A stretch of 61,584 nucleotides of DNA from Ardenticatenaceae bacterium (GTDB taxonomy: Bacteria; Chloroflexota; Anaerolineae; Promineifilales; Promineifilaceae), in contig JACKBV010000027.1 in the NCBI GenBank assembly GCA_020634315.1, forward strand, positions 1 through 61,584, written 5' to 3'. Shown here piece by piece: positions 7,914 through 16,333 of the stretch (the first letter of the stretch is position 1; every line of letters begins with the position of its first letter). The notes below the pieces were generated by a model, which saw only the letters and a list, made by a program, of their open reading frames with translations, made no database searches and was not told the DNA's origin. Both the position numbers and the translations under genes were made by a program.

Positions 7914-9758
7914 TTACTTCCCTCGTTGCCGTTCGCAATAACTCAAAACCAGCCCCGTTGCCACAGCATTCACCGGTCCCAACTTACCGCGAATATTGGC
8001 CGTGCCTACCACCGTGCCAAATTCGGCCAATTTATTCATCAGCATCTGCGATAGCTCAAAGTCCTGCCCCGAACCGCCAACAATCGCCACAAACTCAATG
8101 TTGCGAATGTTGCCCAAGGGCGCTATCGTGCGCAATGCACGCAAACTATTGCGCAAAAAGACACGCCGCTTCGCTTCCCGGCGCACCTCGCGGATACGCT
8201 CAATCGTGTGCTCGGTAGGAATGGGAACCAACCCACTCTTCGTCACCAACGCCACCCGACCAAACAACTTCGGGTCCAATGGCTCTTTGAAAAAGCGCAC
8301 CGAATTGTCTTCATTACGAATATGGAACAGGCTTTCCACCTTTGCCAGCGGGAAACGTTTAATCTGCTCCGCCACATCCACATTACTACCGGTAGGCAAA
8401 TCAAGTTCACGCTGAATCAGCAATGAAACCATATTGCCCGCCCCGGCCAGGTGAATGCTTTGCACAGGCTGTCCCTTCATCATCAGCGCGGCGTCCGTCG
8501 AACCCGCCCCCAGGTCAAGAATCGCCAACGGCATATCAATGCCCGGTGTTGTCAGCGTGCCCAGAATCGCCATGTTTGCTTCAACGCCGCCCAACTCCAC
8601 GCGCACGCCAATTTCTTGCGCCAGTGCCAGCGCCAGCCGCTCCATGAGCAGTTGGTCTGTGTTAACCATCGCCGCCAGGCCGACCGCATTTTCCATAGAA
8701 AATTCTTGCGCCAACCCACCAAAGACTTTTTGTGGCACCAGGCAATCTACAGCAAGAATGTCGCGAATCTTGATCGCCTTGAGGGGTTTTTCGGTAACGT
8801 CGCTCATGGTCTGGCGCACGCGCTCAACCATGCCGCCAACGTTCGTGCCAGGTTCACCTTCTACATCTTCCAACCGTCCAGCCTGGATCAGGCCTTCCAT
8901 GATGGCATCTGCACCACCGTCCATTTCGACGACGATTGTTCGCGTATCCCCAATCAGCTTCAACGTACCGGCCGGAATGCGTCGTGTCTGCACATCGCCA
9001 GCCGGAGTGCGAATCACCACCGCCGACCGCAGCCCAATCAACGCCTTGGCGATGGGAATCACCATTTGCGTTTCTTGGGGAGTCAGTTCAAAGAGGGTGG
9101 CAATGCCATAGGGGTTGCATAATTGGCGAATCACTTGCCCATGTTCGCCTACTTCGACAGCAGCCAACATGTTCAACGGGACATGATCAATCAGACCTAC
9201 CTCATCTACAAAAGGCAGAATTTTAGGTAGGCGGTTCGCAATCAATACGCCATCGTCAGCTTGTATAATGCCGCCCTGGACATTTACGCCTGCTTCCAAA
9301 GCCCGCTTGATTAACGAGGCAGCCACTTCGAAGTCATATGCTTTGGGCACAACAACGATAACCGGCTCACCTCGCCCCACAGAGACCAGGTTTTGGATAT
9401 GGATAGTTTTGCCGACGCCAATGCCCATCCCGCCTGGCGAACCAGGATTATGCCCAATCATCGTCGATTCGGTGATGATGGTTTCGGTGATGGTTTCCAT
9501 GGCGATGTCGCCAATGACCGGCGTAGCCTCGTTGAGCAGCGCCAGGTCCAGGTCACCAACGGTAATACCTGCATCCTCGGCCGCTGCCCGCAGAGCAAGC
9601 GCCATACCCGGAATGTTGCTCAGGGTGCCCTTGATACCCGTCGTGGGCACCCTGCTCGAACCGAGAAACCGGGGTGGTCGTTGAAAATCGCTGATTTCCG
9701 CAATGGCAACTTCGGTGGTAGCGTTACCAACGTCAATGCCGGCAATCAAGCTTGTCAC
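7914..9758 (-). CDS. pduG: PduG large subunit of diol dehydratase reactivase
   Basis: About 614 residues, close to the 610 of characterised DdrA/PduG. It has an actin/Hsp70-like ATPase fold: the phosphate-1 motif LIAGIDVGNATTEVA at the N-terminus and the phosphate-2-like DLGAGSTDAALM around residue 400. With PduH it releases inactivated cobalamin from the dehydratase at the cost of ATP. GTG 9758 is chosen because GGGAG lies six nt upstream and the protein then begins just before the conserved IAGIDVG. An upstream ATG at 9791 would add eleven unrelated residues. It follows pduE by about 90 bp. Confidence 0.94.
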   Translation of the reverse strand: MTSLIAGIDVGNATTEVAIAEISDFQRPPRFLGSSRVPTTGIKGTLSNIPGMALALRAAAEDAGITVGDLDLALLNEATPVIGDIAMETITETIITESTMIGHNPGSPGGMGIGVGKTIHIQNLVSVGRGEPVIVVVPKAYDFEVAASLIKRALEAGVNVQGGIIQADDGVLIANRLPKILPFVDEVGLIDHVPLNMLAAVEVGEHGQVIRQLCNPYGIATLFELTPQETQMVIPIAKALIGLRSAVVIRTPAGDVQTRRIPAGTLKLIGDTRTIVVEMDGGADAIMEGLIQAGRLEDVEGEPGTNVGGMVERVRQTMSDVTEKPLKAIKIRDILAVDCLVPQKVFGGLAQEFSMENAVGLAAMVNTDQLLMERLALALAQEIGVRVELGGVEANMAILGTLTTPGIDMPLAILDLGAGSTDAALMMKGQPVQSIHLAGAGNMVSLLIQRELDLPTGSNVDVAEQIKRFPLAKVESLFHIRNEDNSVRFFKEPLDPKLFGRVALVTKSGLVPIPTEHTIERIREVRREAKRRVFLRNSLRALRTIAPLGNIRNIEFVAIVGGSGQDFELSQMLMNKLAEFGTVVGTANIRGKLGPVNAVATGLVLSYCERQRGK

Positions 9759-9847
9759 GATATACTCCCGATGATGGGGTTGAGTAGTCACGTAGTCTGG
9801 CAGATGGTCTCGCCTGGACTATGCAACTTGACTACTCAACTACCCAA

Positions 9848-10360
9848 CTAATCTTTCTTCAAGACGTCGCGTGCCTCGTAAACACCGGCCGCTTCACGGA
9901 CGAAGTTCGCACACACTTTGGCGTCGTACTCTTTTTCCAGTTCGTCGGCAATCGCCAGCAGTTCTGCTTTGCTGGAGCGGTTTGGACGCAGGGCGTTGTA
10001 CATTGCCAAGACGCGGTCATCGGGGACGCGGGTTAATTCACCGGCACGGCGCATGTTGCGGGCCAACTGTGGCCGTTTGATGCTCTCGGCGATTTGGGCC
10101 TGATATTCCAATGTCTGTGGGGTGATGCGAATTTCTTCTGCTTGCACTGCGCCAGACATGATGGCATCCAGGGTGATGTCGTCGAGGCTCTTGCCGGTAG
10201 CTGTTTTCACCAACTCGCGCCGTTTTTGCGACAAGGGGTAATCTGTTTGGTAATGCAGGGAACGGCCGTTAGCCGTTGATGCAGGTTGACTTGCCTTGCC
10301 GCCATTCAGCTCAGAAAGAACTTCTTTTACAATTGCCGCTATTAAATCTTGTTGTGACAT
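9848..10360 (-). CDS. pduE: PduE small subunit of propanediol dehydratase
   Basis: 170 residues, the usual size of the diol dehydratase gamma subunit. The N-terminal helix QDLIAAIVKEVLSELNG is the encapsulation-peptide type. After a flexible linker come DYPLSQKRRELVKTATGKSLDDITLDAIMSG and LARNMRRAGELTRVPDD, which match the family. It supports the (alpha-beta-gamma)2 enzyme that dehydrates 1,2-propanediol, and possibly glycerol, to the aldehyde. GAGGAG lies seven nt upstream of ATG 10360. It sits 11 bp after pduD. Confidence 0.94.
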   Translation of the reverse strand: MSQQDLIAAIVKEVLSELNGGKASQPASTANGRSLHYQTDYPLSQKRRELVKTATGKSLDDITLDAIMSGAVQAEEIRITPQTLEYQAQIAESIKRPQLARNMRRAGELTRVPDDRVLAMYNALRPNRSSKAELLAIADELEKEYDAKVCANFVREAAGVYEARDVLKKD

Positions 10361-10371
10361 CCTATTTCTCC

Positions 10372-11043
10372 TCAGTTGAAGCGGACTTCCAAGTCCATGG
10401 GCTTCTTGCTGGCATCGACAAACTCGGTTTCACGGATGTGGAACACGGCCGCAATTGCCTGGTACTTTGGACGAGCCATCTGGTCACTAATTTGCGGCAC
10501 CGGGGCGGGTGAATCGCCTTTAGCATAACGGGCTGCGTTACGACCGATGTTGCGGTAAGTTTCCAGTGTCAGCACCGGAGCCTGCGGAAACAGTTCGATG
10601 TTTTGCAGCGGGAAGAGGTCACGCTGATGAATGACGGTGGTGCCGCGCGATTGAATCGCAACAGCAATACCAGAACCACTCAGTTCAGCGCCGCGCTTGC
10701 CCACAAAGGCCACGTCGGACGTGTGCCAAACACGGATGATACGCGGTTTCATGCCTTCTTCTTCGATACCGGCCATCAGTTCACGGAGAACGGCCGTATG
10801 CGGAATACCCGTAATCGTCCGCTTCTTCAGTTTGTCGCCAAAAGCTGGCGCCAGGGCAATCACAACCTCGTCAGAGGCAGTCCCCGGCCGCGCCTGGCCG
10901 ACTTCCCGCATGGTCATGTCGGCAGCGTCGCCACTCGTATAGGATACAGCGGGAGCAGCCGGAGTAACGGCCGTGCCATTAGCCATCTGCGCCAAAATTT
11001 CCTTGACTACTTCCCGCACGACAGTTTCAGATATTTGTGCCAT
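10372..11043 (-). CDS. pduD: PduD medium subunit of propanediol dehydratase
   Basis: 223 residues, like the beta subunit of diol dehydratase. The N-terminal amphipathic helix (ETVVREVVKEILAQM) matches the region known to target PduD into the shell. The core has DEVVIALAPAFGDKLKKRTITGIPH and GIAVAIQSRGTTVIHQRDL, elements of the base-on cobalamin-binding fold shared with the large subunit interface. AAGGAG precedes ATG 11043. Gene order C-D-E is standard, and the spacing of about 12 bp suggests tight co-translation. Confidence 0.94.
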   Translation of the reverse strand: MAQISETVVREVVKEILAQMANGTAVTPAAPAVSYTSGDAADMTMREVGQARPGTASDEVVIALAPAFGDKLKKRTITGIPHTAVLRELMAGIEEEGMKPRIIRVWHTSDVAFVGKRGAELSGSGIAVAIQSRGTTVIHQRDLFPLQNIELFPQAPVLTLETYRNIGRNAARYAKGDSPAPVPQISDQMARPKYQAIAAVFHIRETEFVDASKKPMDLEVRFN

Positions 11044-11055
11044 CGGTATTGCTCC

Positions 11056-12723
11056 TTAAATGTCCTGAGGACTCATTGCATGACGGATGTTGGCCAATTG
11101 CTCCCAACGTTCGCCTTGCAAACGGTAGCCCGTCCCCGGTCCCTGATAATCATTCAGGTCGTTAATGGCTGCTACCACATTGAAATCCTTATCCAGAATC
11201 GCTGAGGTGTGCAGGTAATCGCCAGAAACACGCTGCTTCTGAATATTCAGAACCGCTTCGGCTACTTCTGGGAAGCCACGTTTCGCCAACGCCTTCACCA
11301 CATCCACACCCGTCACGCCGCGCTTCAGCATCTCTTGCGCCGCTTTCGTGTCTTGCACCTTGTCACGCGCAGGCATATCGTTGCTGCCATGAGCATAGGT
11401 AGCCGCTTCCACTTCTTCATCAGTGATAGCTGGCAGACCCAATTCCGCGAACACGCCTTGAATCGCTTTAGCCGCTTTGTTACGTACAGCGACGATCTCT
11501 TCCTCGCGCACCGGGCGCAAACCGCCATCTACCTTCAGGTCACGCTGCAAGATAAGGAAATCGTCATAGTCATCAGAATCAAAGTTCGAACCGGCAAACA
11601 CATTGTCGTAGTTAGGCACAGCACTGTAACCGGAGAAGATGAAATCTGTACCGGGCAGGAACTGACCCATCAAACGAGCCGTGCGACGGAACGGAGAATG
11701 GGAGAATGTTTGGTCATTACCAGAGGCAACTTCCAGGTCCAGGCAAGTGGTAACCAGGTTTTCGCCCAACACGGCACGAATACCGCCGGGAACGCCACCA
11801 GGCACACCAATGCAGCTAATGGAACCATTCTGCAAACCTTGCACACCAGCACCCTTGGTGATCATGATGCACTTGATTTCCAGGTAAAGCATGGATTTGC
11901 CTTCGGCATAAGCCATCTGCACTTCCGAGCCAGTACCAGAGGTGTAACGCATCTTCAAACCACGGGAAGCATAAGCAGAAGCCAGGAATGCCTTCGACCA
12001 GGGCGTGTCATCACCGTCAATAAACACCCGCTCTGTACCGTATACAGATACAGTTTCGGCGTAGGCGGTAAGACCGCGCAGACCTAATTGCAGCTCGATG
12101 GATTCTTCCAACGCATCCTGGCTGAGGGCGCCAGGGCGACCAATCTGACCACCAACGAGCAACGCCAACGCGTTCATCGGGCCGTAGTTGAAAACGGCGA
12201 CGGTGGTTTCGATTTCGTCGAAGCCGTAGTAGGTTGCTTCCGCAGCATCAGCGGCCATCAACACTGGGTTATCTTGCATGTTGGTGACATGAGCCTGGTT
12301 GCCGGGGGTGCGGCGAGCACGCATTTTCTGGATGCCCATCATCATTTCGACGACGTTCAATTCGTCCATGACGGCGGCGATCTTGGCTGGGGTTAAACCA
12401 GAGAAAATTTTGACAACTTCGGCACGGGGGACGTTGATGTCTACGATTTTACGGGCGATTTCCACACAGGGAAGCGCCATCATTTCTTCGGCAAGGGACG
12501 CATTGATGGCGTAATTGGCGATAAACAGTTCGTTGAAATCAAACTCTTCCCGCTTCTTACCATCCATCTCGACAATGACGCCATTGCTAACTTTTACACT
12601 GGGTTTTGGATCGTTGGGGCTGCCCATGGCGATCATGCCAACTTCCGGCCATTCGGTTACAAAGCCGTCTTTGTTGACCTCACGCGCATCCAAAACCTCA
12701 AATCTTTTTTGTCGTTTTGCCAT
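11056..12723 (-). CDS. pduC: PduC large (catalytic) subunit of B12-dependent propanediol dehydratase
   Basis: 555 residues, one more than the Klebsiella enzyme. It is the TIM-barrel subunit that binds substrate and adenosylcobalamin and converts 1,2-propanediol to propionaldehyde; glycerol is a possible alternative substrate. Family segments seen are RRTPGNQAHVTNMQDNPV (active-site His), the ETTVAVFNYGP strand, SGTGSEVQMAYAEGKSMLYLE, the GVPGGVPGGIRAVLGEN loop, and SGNDQTFSHSPFRRTARLM. AGGAGG lies upstream of ATG 12723. No B12 base-off motif (DxHxxG) is seen, as expected for this class. Substrate preference cannot be settled from the sequence. Confidence 0.95.
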   Translation of the reverse strand: MAKRQKRFEVLDAREVNKDGFVTEWPEVGMIAMGSPNDPKPSVKVSNGVIVEMDGKKREEFDFNELFIANYAINASLAEEMMALPCVEIARKIVDINVPRAEVVKIFSGLTPAKIAAVMDELNVVEMMMGIQKMRARRTPGNQAHVTNMQDNPVLMAADAAEATYYGFDEIETTVAVFNYGPMNALALLVGGQIGRPGALSQDALEESIELQLGLRGLTAYAETVSVYGTERVFIDGDDTPWSKAFLASAYASRGLKMRYTSGTGSEVQMAYAEGKSMLYLEIKCIMITKGAGVQGLQNGSISCIGVPGGVPGGIRAVLGENLVTTCLDLEVASGNDQTFSHSPFRRTARLMGQFLPGTDFIFSGYSAVPNYDNVFAGSNFDSDDYDDFLILQRDLKVDGGLRPVREEEIVAVRNKAAKAIQGVFAELGLPAITDEEVEAATYAHGSNDMPARDKVQDTKAAQEMLKRGVTGVDVVKALAKRGFPEVAEAVLNIQKQRVSGDYLHTSAILDKDFNVVAAINDLNDYQGPGTGYRLQGERWEQLANIRHAMSPQDI

Positions 12724-12756
12724 CGTGTTGAACCTCCTAATGAGGGGTTGCCTCGC

Positions 12757-13545
12757 TTAAATATAGGGGACGCCGACAGGAGCCGGTGGTTCGCCCAGCG
12801 TGCCAAGCAGTTTTACGCCAACTTCGCGAGCGGTCATGATAGCCTGGCGCACAGCACCGGCATCACCGCTGAAGAAGCCAATTACTTCGTTGCTAAACGA
12901 GGTTCCCTTGGCAGGGCTGGCGTAACCAATGACATCTACATCGGCGGATTTCACGGCCGCATCAACCATCATCACACCAATGCCGGCGGGGGCGCCGACG
13001 CACAAACCAAAGGCACGGCCGATTGGCGCACCAAAGGCTTTTTCGCAAGCGAAGCTAGCGCGAGCGGTATATTGCAGTTCGATGTGACCGGCAGCGTTGG
13101 CATAAACATCGCCAAAGGTGCGTTCCAGGTCTTTGAGGGCAACTTCGATGGCGCGGCGAGCATCGGAAACCTCTTCTGCGCCAAAGATAATGAGTGAACC
13201 ATGGCCTGCGCCGTCGTGGGTGTCGCGAGCCAGTTCAACCGTCACAACTTCGGTATTGGTGGCTTTCACAGCTTCATCGGCAGCCATGATTTGCGGACCG
13301 GCTCCGGTACGAGCGCTGAGAATGCCAATGGAACGATATTTGGCATCAAGACCCATCTGTTCGTGGACTACGGGATCGACATTGGCGATCACAATACCGA
13401 TGGTCTCGCCAACGGCCGTGCCAACGAATTCAGTCATGCCGGGGTTGGCATAGGCGGCTGCGGCCTGAGCTGGAGCTGCGCTCGCACTGCCCCCGACTTT
13501 ATCCATTACCTGAGCGACAATCATGTCTAAAAGTTTGTCATCCAT
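12757..13545 (-). CDS. pduB: PduB trimeric BMC-T shell protein
   Basis: 262 residues with two BMC domains in tandem (about 45-150 and 155-255), the PduB arrangement. These trimers form gated pores thought to pass diols. The first about 20 residues (DDKLLDMIVAQVMDKVGG) form an amphipathic helix and are followed by an Ala-rich linker. In Salmonella the longer PduB form uses its N-terminal extension to bind the enzymatic core to the shell, so this probably plays the same role. A GGGAG element precedes ATG 13545. pduC follows 33 bp downstream. Confidence 0.94.
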   Translation of the reverse strand: MDDKLLDMIVAQVMDKVGGSASAAPAQAAAAYANPGMTEFVGTAVGETIGIVIANVDPVVHEQMGLDAKYRSIGILSARTGAGPQIMAADEAVKATNTEVVTVELARDTHDGAGHGSLIIFGAEEVSDARRAIEVALKDLERTFGDVYANAAGHIELQYTARASFACEKAFGAPIGRAFGLCVGAPAGIGVMMVDAAVKSADVDVIGYASPAKGTSFSNEVIGFFSGDAGAVRQAIMTAREVGVKLLGTLGEPPAPVGVPYI

Positions 13546-13632
13546 TGAGTTTTCACTCCCTTGATCATACGGATTGCGGATCGAAATCCGACAATCGGCG
13601 TCATCTGTGAATCGTTTTCTTGGGCCAGTGGG

Positions 13633-13679
13633 GGGCGTAAGGTGACATTACTGCCACTCACGCCCTTCACGTGACCCCC
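13633..13679 (-). promoter_or_regulatory. Intercistronic stem-loop between pduA and pduB
   Basis: The 158-nt gap between pduA and pduB contains GGGCGT (13633-13638) pairing with ACGCCC (13660-13665), and an outer GTCAC/GGGGG-rich extension to about 13679. No U-tract follows, so it is more likely an mRNA-processing or stability element separating the small shell gene from the rest than a terminator. This is inferred from pairing only. Confidence 0.35.
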
Positions 13680-13703
13680 GGATCGGGTAAAGGGCAGCCG
13701 GGG

Positions 13704-13991
13704 CTACTCCTTCGTTGGTAGCAATGTTTCGGTGTCGGCATGAGGGCGCGGGATGACATGGATGGAAACCACTTCACCGACGCGTTTGGCCGCAGCGGCA
13801 CCCGCATCCGTGGCGGCTTTCACCGCACCTACATCACCACGCACCATGACGGTCACCAGACCAGAGCCGATTTTTTCCATGCCAACCAGCGTTACGTTTG
13901 CTGCCTTGACCATGGCATCTGCGGCTTCGATCATTGCGACCAGACCGCGGGTTTCTACTAAACCCAGAGCTTCACCTTGAGGTTTTGCCAT
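13704..13991 (-). CDS. pduA: PduA/PduJ-type hexameric BMC-H shell protein
   Basis: 95 residues, a single BMC domain. It has EALGLVETRGLVAMIEAADAMVKAA, the strand VTLVGMEKIGSGLVTVMVRGDVGAVKAA, and the typical end VVSIHVIPRPHADTE. Hexamers tile the shell facets, and the central pore lets propanediol in while slowing aldehyde escape. This is the only standard small BMC-H gene in the operon; Salmonella has both pduA and pduJ. TAAGGAG precedes ATG 13991. Confidence 0.95.
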   Translation of the reverse strand: MAKPQGEALGLVETRGLVAMIEAADAMVKAANVTLVGMEKIGSGLVTVMVRGDVGAVKAATDAGAAAAKRVGEVVSIHVIPRPHADTETLLPTKE

Positions 13992-14001
13992 TTCGTTCTC
14001 C

Positions 14002-14502
14002 TTATAACATAGAGTTTTGGTTCAGGAGGTAATCTCTTAATTCGGAGATACCCAAACCAGTTAACGCGGATACACAAAAAATCTCACCCGTCACACCGGC
14101 GCGTCGCAGCAGGAGTTTTGCATGTTCGATGTCGGCATGTGGCCTATCCAGCTTGGTGATTACGCCAATGGTGTGCTGGGGAAATATCAAAAAATAATTT
14201 GGCGGGAAGAATGAATCTTTGCGGGTGGCATCTTGGACGGCAACCAAGATTTGGGCGTCGAAGGATGTGGAAATCAGGGCGCGACGCAGATGACCTAATT
14301 CGACGAATTCGCCGGGGGTGTCTATGCCCCAACCGGAATAGTCGATCATTTGGGTCTTGCAAACGCTGCCCGGATTTTTGCTTTCGAGCGCTTTGAGCAA
14401 GGTTGTTTTGCCAGCACCGATGCTGCCGACGAGCATGAAACGCCAGGGTTTGGATTCGCTCATAGTGACCATGTCATTGAAGACTACCTTCTGCTGCATC
14501 AT
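14002..14502 (-). CDS. pduV: PduV/EutP-type small GTPase
   Basis: 166 residues with a Ras-like G domain: G1 GSIGAGKTTLL (about 27-37), G3 DTPGEFVELG, and G4 TKLDR. PduV has been linked to microcompartment positioning or motion, and EutP homologues have also been reported to act as acetate kinases, so the exact job is open. ATG 14502 follows a GAGAG element. A later ATG at 14463 would start closer to the fold but lacks a binding site. It overlaps nothing and sits 10 bp upstream of pduA. Confidence 0.85.
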   Translation of the reverse strand: MMQQKVVFNDMVTMSESKPWRFMLVGSIGAGKTTLLKALESKNPGSVCKTQMIDYSGWGIDTPGEFVELGHLRRALISTSFDAQILVAVQDATRKDSFFPPNYFLIFPQHTIGVITKLDRPHADIEHAKLLLRRAGVTGEIFCVSALTGLGISELRDYLLNQNSML

Positions 14503-14513
14503 GCTCGTGTCTC

Positions 14514-14891
14514 TCAGGTGCGGGTAATGGGCGCAGGGTAGAAGCCGAGTACTTCGGCTAGTCCCCGATTGGCAGCTTCCAGGGCCATTTGTACGCTGGC
14601 TAAACGGCCGTTTACGACCAACGTCCCGCTAAACCGATCCAAAAAACCTATCTCCACATCCGCAGCTTTCAGCGCCAGGTCGCCAGCAATAATGGCGCTT
14701 TCGCCTGGCGTAATGGTCATGATGCCAATAGCTTCCGCCTCATTTAGGCCAACTCGTTGGCAAAGAGGCTTATCGGGATTGGCAATGATGTGGGCAATGG
14801 TGACTTGCCGACCAGGTACATACTCCTGAATAATGCGGGTAGAAACCTGTTCATGACCATGTGCTGTGATGTCGGTGTAAGGATTTGACAT
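14514..14891 (-). CDS. pduU: PduU/EutS-type circularly permuted BMC-H shell protein
   Basis: About 125 residues from the ATG at 14891. It has the PduU/EutS pattern: an N-terminal strand (STRIIQEYVPGRQVTIAHIIANPD), then VGLNEAEAIGIMTITPGESAIIAGDLALKAADV and SGTLVVNGRLASVQMALEAA. The permuted fold caps the hexamer pore with a small beta-barrel. An in-frame ATG at 14981 would add 30 Cys-rich residues with no family match, so the inner ATG is preferred. As the promoter-proximal gene it opens the operon, whereas in Salmonella pduU-V come at the end. Confidence 0.88.
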   Translation of the reverse strand: MSNPYTDITAHGHEQVSTRIIQEYVPGRQVTIAHIIANPDKPLCQRVGLNEAEAIGIMTITPGESAIIAGDLALKAADVEIGFLDRFSGTLVVNGRLASVQMALEAANRGLAEVLGFYPAPITRT

Positions 14892-15144
14892 AGTGGTTCC
14901 AGGATAACAGCGAGACAAAATCGCCTCAATCGACAAATCTATGCAATGTATGCACAAATCAATGCTGTTTTGTTTAGACAACTTATCTAGTCATGAGGAA
15001 GATGTTGATTATGTCGAGCCTTTTGTGGCAAAAGGTGACATAAAGGGAGAAGAGTTGGGGGGAAACGGCCGTTGCCGACAACAAAGCCACCAGGCAAAAA
15101 ACAAATTGCCATAGAAAAGTGTATAGCCGACATGGCTTTTGTCA
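14892..15144 (-). promoter_or_regulatory. Divergent control region, pdu-operon side
   Basis: This gap separates pduU (minus) from the alcohol dehydrogenase gene (plus). Read on the minus strand, a TTGATT...TAGATT pair with a short spacer and A/T-rich DNA lie about 50-75 nt before pduU, but no convincing -35/-10 pair was found. One iterated AACGGCCGTT lies near 15065. The PocR/AraC-type regulator encoded nearby would be expected to bind here. No operator could be picked with confidence. Confidence 0.35.
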
Positions 15145-15173
15145 TTGTTTACCAACGCGCGAGCCTCTATGAT
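15145..15173 (+). promoter_or_regulatory. Sigma-70-type promoter of the alcohol dehydrogenase block
   Basis: TTGTTT (15145-15150) and TATGAT (15168-15173) are separated by exactly 17 bp, placing the start of transcription near 15180. GGGAGAGG at about 15193 then serves ATG 15206. Confidence 0.6.
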
Positions 15174-15205
15174 GAAACATAAAATCCGCAATGGGAGAGG
15201 TACGC

Positions 15206-16321
15206 ATGAAAGCTGTTGTCTATCATGGTCCAGGCGTCATTAAGCTGGATGAAACACCGAAACCATCATTACTAGAAGCAACTGACGCCATTATTCGCGT
15301 CACAAAAACCACAATCTGTGGCACCGACCTGGCTATCTTAAAAGGCGGTGTGCCCAGCGTTAGCTCTGGGCGTATCATCGGCCACGAAGGCGTTGGCGTA
15401 GTCGAAGCAGTCGGCGAAGGCGTGCGCCACTTCAAAGTGGGCGATAAAGTGATCATTTCCTGTATCACATCTTGCGGCAGCTGCGAAAACTGCCGCCGCG
15501 GCATTCCGTCTAACTGCGTGGATGGTGGCTGGATTTTGGGAAATACCATCGACGGCTGCCAGGCAGAATTTGTGCGTGTGCCATTTGCCGATAACGGCCT
15601 TTATCACATCCCAGACATCATCGGCGAAGAAGTCGCATTGATGCTGTCCGACATCGTGCCCACCGGCTCCGAAGTGGGCGTGATGAACAGCGATGTGCAA
15701 TTTGGCGATGTCGTTGCCATTGTCGGCGCAGGGCCAGTTGGGCTGGCGGCGCTGTTGGCTGTGCAGTTTTTCTCGCCAGCCAAAGTAATTGTGGTCGATT
15801 TGGATGAATATCGTCTGGCACTGGCCGCAAAACTGGGCGCCACAAACATCATCAACAATCGGGACGGGCAAGCTGTGGCAAAGATCATGGAGCTGACAAA
15901 CGGCCACGGCGTTGACGCCGCCATCGAGGCGGTGGGTCATCCCCTTACCTGCAAATTGGTGCAAGAAATCATTGCCGTCGGCGGGACAATTGCCAACATT
16001 GGCGTTTACAGCCAAAGCGCCGAACTGCACAAAGAATCTTTGTGGGTAAAAAACGTCACCATTCGCATGGGTGTTGTCAACACAACAACCATTCCACTGC
16101 TGCTTAACACCATCCTGGGGGGCAAGCTCGATCCTGGTCAGCTTATCACTCACCGGATGCCATTTGGAGAAATTATCAAGGCGTATGAACTATTCGCCAA
16201 TGCCGGCCGCGAGAAAGCCGTGAAAATTGTACTGGATTTGAACTCGCTCCAAAGTTGTTCGGAAGACGATTTGGTAGAAAGGATTGTAAAGCGGCTATTA
16301 GAGCAGACGGCTGCGCATTGA
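15206..16321 (+). CDS. Zinc-dependent medium-chain alcohol dehydrogenase
   Basis: 371 residues. An MDR-family NAD(P)-dependent alcohol dehydrogenase: catalytic zinc site (ICGTDLAILKGG, GHEGVGVVEAVG), structural zinc cysteines (CGSCENCRRGIPSNC) and Rossmann motif GAGPVGLAALL. Beside the pdu operon it probably reduces propionaldehyde to 1-propanol to regenerate NAD+, the job of the iron-type PduQ that is missing here. A secondary-alcohol substrate is also possible. ATG 15206 (MKAVVYHG) is preferred over 15191 because GGGAGAGG lies correctly in front. It lacks an N-terminal encapsulation helix, so it may work outside the shell. Confidence 0.88.
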   Translation: MKAVVYHGPGVIKLDETPKPSLLEATDAIIRVTKTTICGTDLAILKGGVPSVSSGRIIGHEGVGVVEAVGEGVRHFKVGDKVIISCITSCGSCENCRRGIPSNCVDGGWILGNTIDGCQAEFVRVPFADNGLYHIPDIIGEEVALMLSDIVPTGSEVGVMNSDVQFGDVVAIVGAGPVGLAALLAVQFFSPAKVIVVDLDEYRLALAAKLGATNIINNRDGQAVAKIMELTNGHGVDAAIEAVGHPLTCKLVQEIIAVGGTIANIGVYSQSAELHKESLWVKNVTIRMGVVNTTTIPLLLNTILGGKLDPGQLITHRMPFGEIIKAYELFANAGREKAVKIVLDLNSLQSCSEDDLVERIVKRLLEQTAAH

Positions 16322-16333
16322 CGAGAGGCTACT

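Noticed and set aside
8451..9122. Long plus-strand frames opposite pduG and elsewhere in the pdu operon
   Set aside because: They are antisense shadows of strongly conserved genes and have no homologous motifs.
14892..14981. Thirty-residue N-terminal extension of PduU
   Set aside because: Cys-rich, without family match, and the inner ATG gives the normal PduU length.
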